Shown: positions 41,942 through 42,460 of the stretch, in pieces
Numbering within the stretch: the first letter of the stretch is position 1
Layout of the letters: each line of letters begins with the position of its first letter
Source: Candidatus Omnitrophota bacterium
GTDB lineage: Bacteria > Omnitrophota > Gorgyraeia > Tantalellales > Tantalellaceae
Direction: 5' to 3'
Assembly: GCA_015231405.1 (NCBI GenBank)
Contig: JADGBR010000012.1
Coordinates: 41,606-84,065, forward strand
DNA: 42,460 bases
The notes under the pieces: generated by a model
What the model was told of the DNA's origin: nothing
What the model saw: only the letters and a program-made list of their open reading frames with translations
Databases searched by the model: none
Made by a program: the position numbers and the translations under genes

Positions 41942-42460
41942 ATGGATAGAGCTGTAAATATCAATGACATAGGGTTCGCGATTCTCGGAGGTGTGTTCCT
42001 TTTCATCCTAAGGTATGTTCTCAGGAAATATACGGCCAGCATGAAGATCAAGATAGCTGAGGACAAGGCTAAGACCATCATTACGCAGGCTAAGGTTGAA
42101 TCGGAAAGGAAAAGCAGGGAGGCGGCTCTTGAGGCGAAAGACCTGCTTCTGAAAATGCGAATGGAGTTCGAGCAGGAAACAAAGGACCGCAGGCGGGAAA
42201 TAACGGTCATGGAAAAGAGGCTGTTGGGCAAGGAGGAGAGTTTAGACAAAAAGCTCGAGATCATCGAGCAGAAAGCGAAGGACCTCAAGAACTCGGAAAC
42301 CGAGATCAGCGCCAAGAAAGCCGAGATTGACAAGAAGAAAGAGAACCTGGAGCAGGTCCTCTTGGATGAAAAAATGAAGATACAGGACATATCGGGTATG
42401 ACCAAGGAGCAGGCTAAGGAAACGCTGATGCAGAAAATGCTCGACGAAGCCCGGAGCGAA
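41942..42460 (+). CDS. rny: Ribonuclease Y, N-terminal part (cut by window end)
   Basis: The first 173 residues of an enzyme that is usually about 510-520 long. An N-terminal membrane segment (IGFAILGGVFLFILRYVL) is followed by a long charged coiled coil with the family's wording: EAKDLLLKMRMEFEQETKDRRRE, then KRLLGKEESLDKKLEIIEQK. The KH and HD catalytic domains lie beyond the right edge. RNase Y is a membrane-bound endoribonuclease that starts mRNA decay. The ribosome site AAAGGAGGG is strong. Its place after fau is common in bacteria. Confidence 0.93.
   Translation, partial: MDRAVNINDIGFAILGGVFLFILRYVLRKYTASMKIKIAEDKAKTIITQAKVESERKSREAALEAKDLLLKMRMEFEQETKDRRREITVMEKRLLGKEESLDKKLEIIEQKAKDLKNSETEISAKKAEIDKKKENLEQVLLDEKMKIQDISGMTKEQAKETLMQKMLDEARSE

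Overview
This 42.5 kb window looks like part of a chromosome from an uncultivated bacterium, most probably a member of Omnitrophota (formerly OP3). I infer this from very long secreted multi-domain proteins made of otherwise cytoplasmic-type enzyme modules, a conventional bacterial translation and RNA core, bacterial sigma70-like promoters, and dense short hairpin repeats. No rRNA is present, so the assignment rests on gene style, not a phylogenetic marker.

Left part, about 1-24,400: a tail fragment and four giant reading frames of 1397-2127 residues, each opening with a signal peptide or N-terminal membrane anchor. In order they carry (i) a kinase-like P-loop, an HEIGH metallopeptidase-like site, a methyltransferase and a 310-residue tandem duplication; (ii) a PEP-synthase-type nucleotide-binding domain with three response-receiver-like domains; (iii) a B12-binding-like plus radical SAM pair; (iv) an HxxDxH module plus a complete PPP-type phosphatase. 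Between (iii) and (iv) lie a nucleotidyltransferase with a 67-residue partner, a SYLF lipid-binding protein and a PilZ protein.

Middle, 24,500-30,700: a receiver-PAS-HD-GYP c-di-GMP phosphodiesterase (a plausible partner of the PilZ protein), the two last enzymes of the carboxyspermidine-type polyamine route, a small membrane protein, and on the minus strand enzyme I of the PEP phosphotransferase system.

Right part, 30,800-42,460: tRNA-Cys, tRNA-Leu and tRNA-Val; then thrS-infC-rpmI-rplT-pheS-pheT; a membrane flavodoxin/ferredoxin fusion; a likely 6S RNA with its own promoter and terminator; rarA; a NifU-type scaffold; 5-formyltetrahydrofolate cyclo-ligase; and the start of rny (RNase Y), cut by the window end. 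The 6S RNA next to rarA and fau resembles arrangements known in other bacteria.

Two layers of non-coding structure cut across the gene map. Almost every single-gene unit ends in a long hairpin whose arms are imperfect tandem copies of a short word (for example GTGGGACGTAGGACG or CCATGGTCTATGG); related repeats have also entered coding sequence in frame in pheT and in the first giant gene. Immediately after the CCA ends of tRNA-Cys and tRNA-Val sit two copies of a roughly 150 bp element whose internal hairpin shows a compensatory base-pair change. Several promoters have extended -10 boxes (TGnTATAAT), and two genes begin at or next to the predicted transcription start, suggesting leaderless mRNAs.
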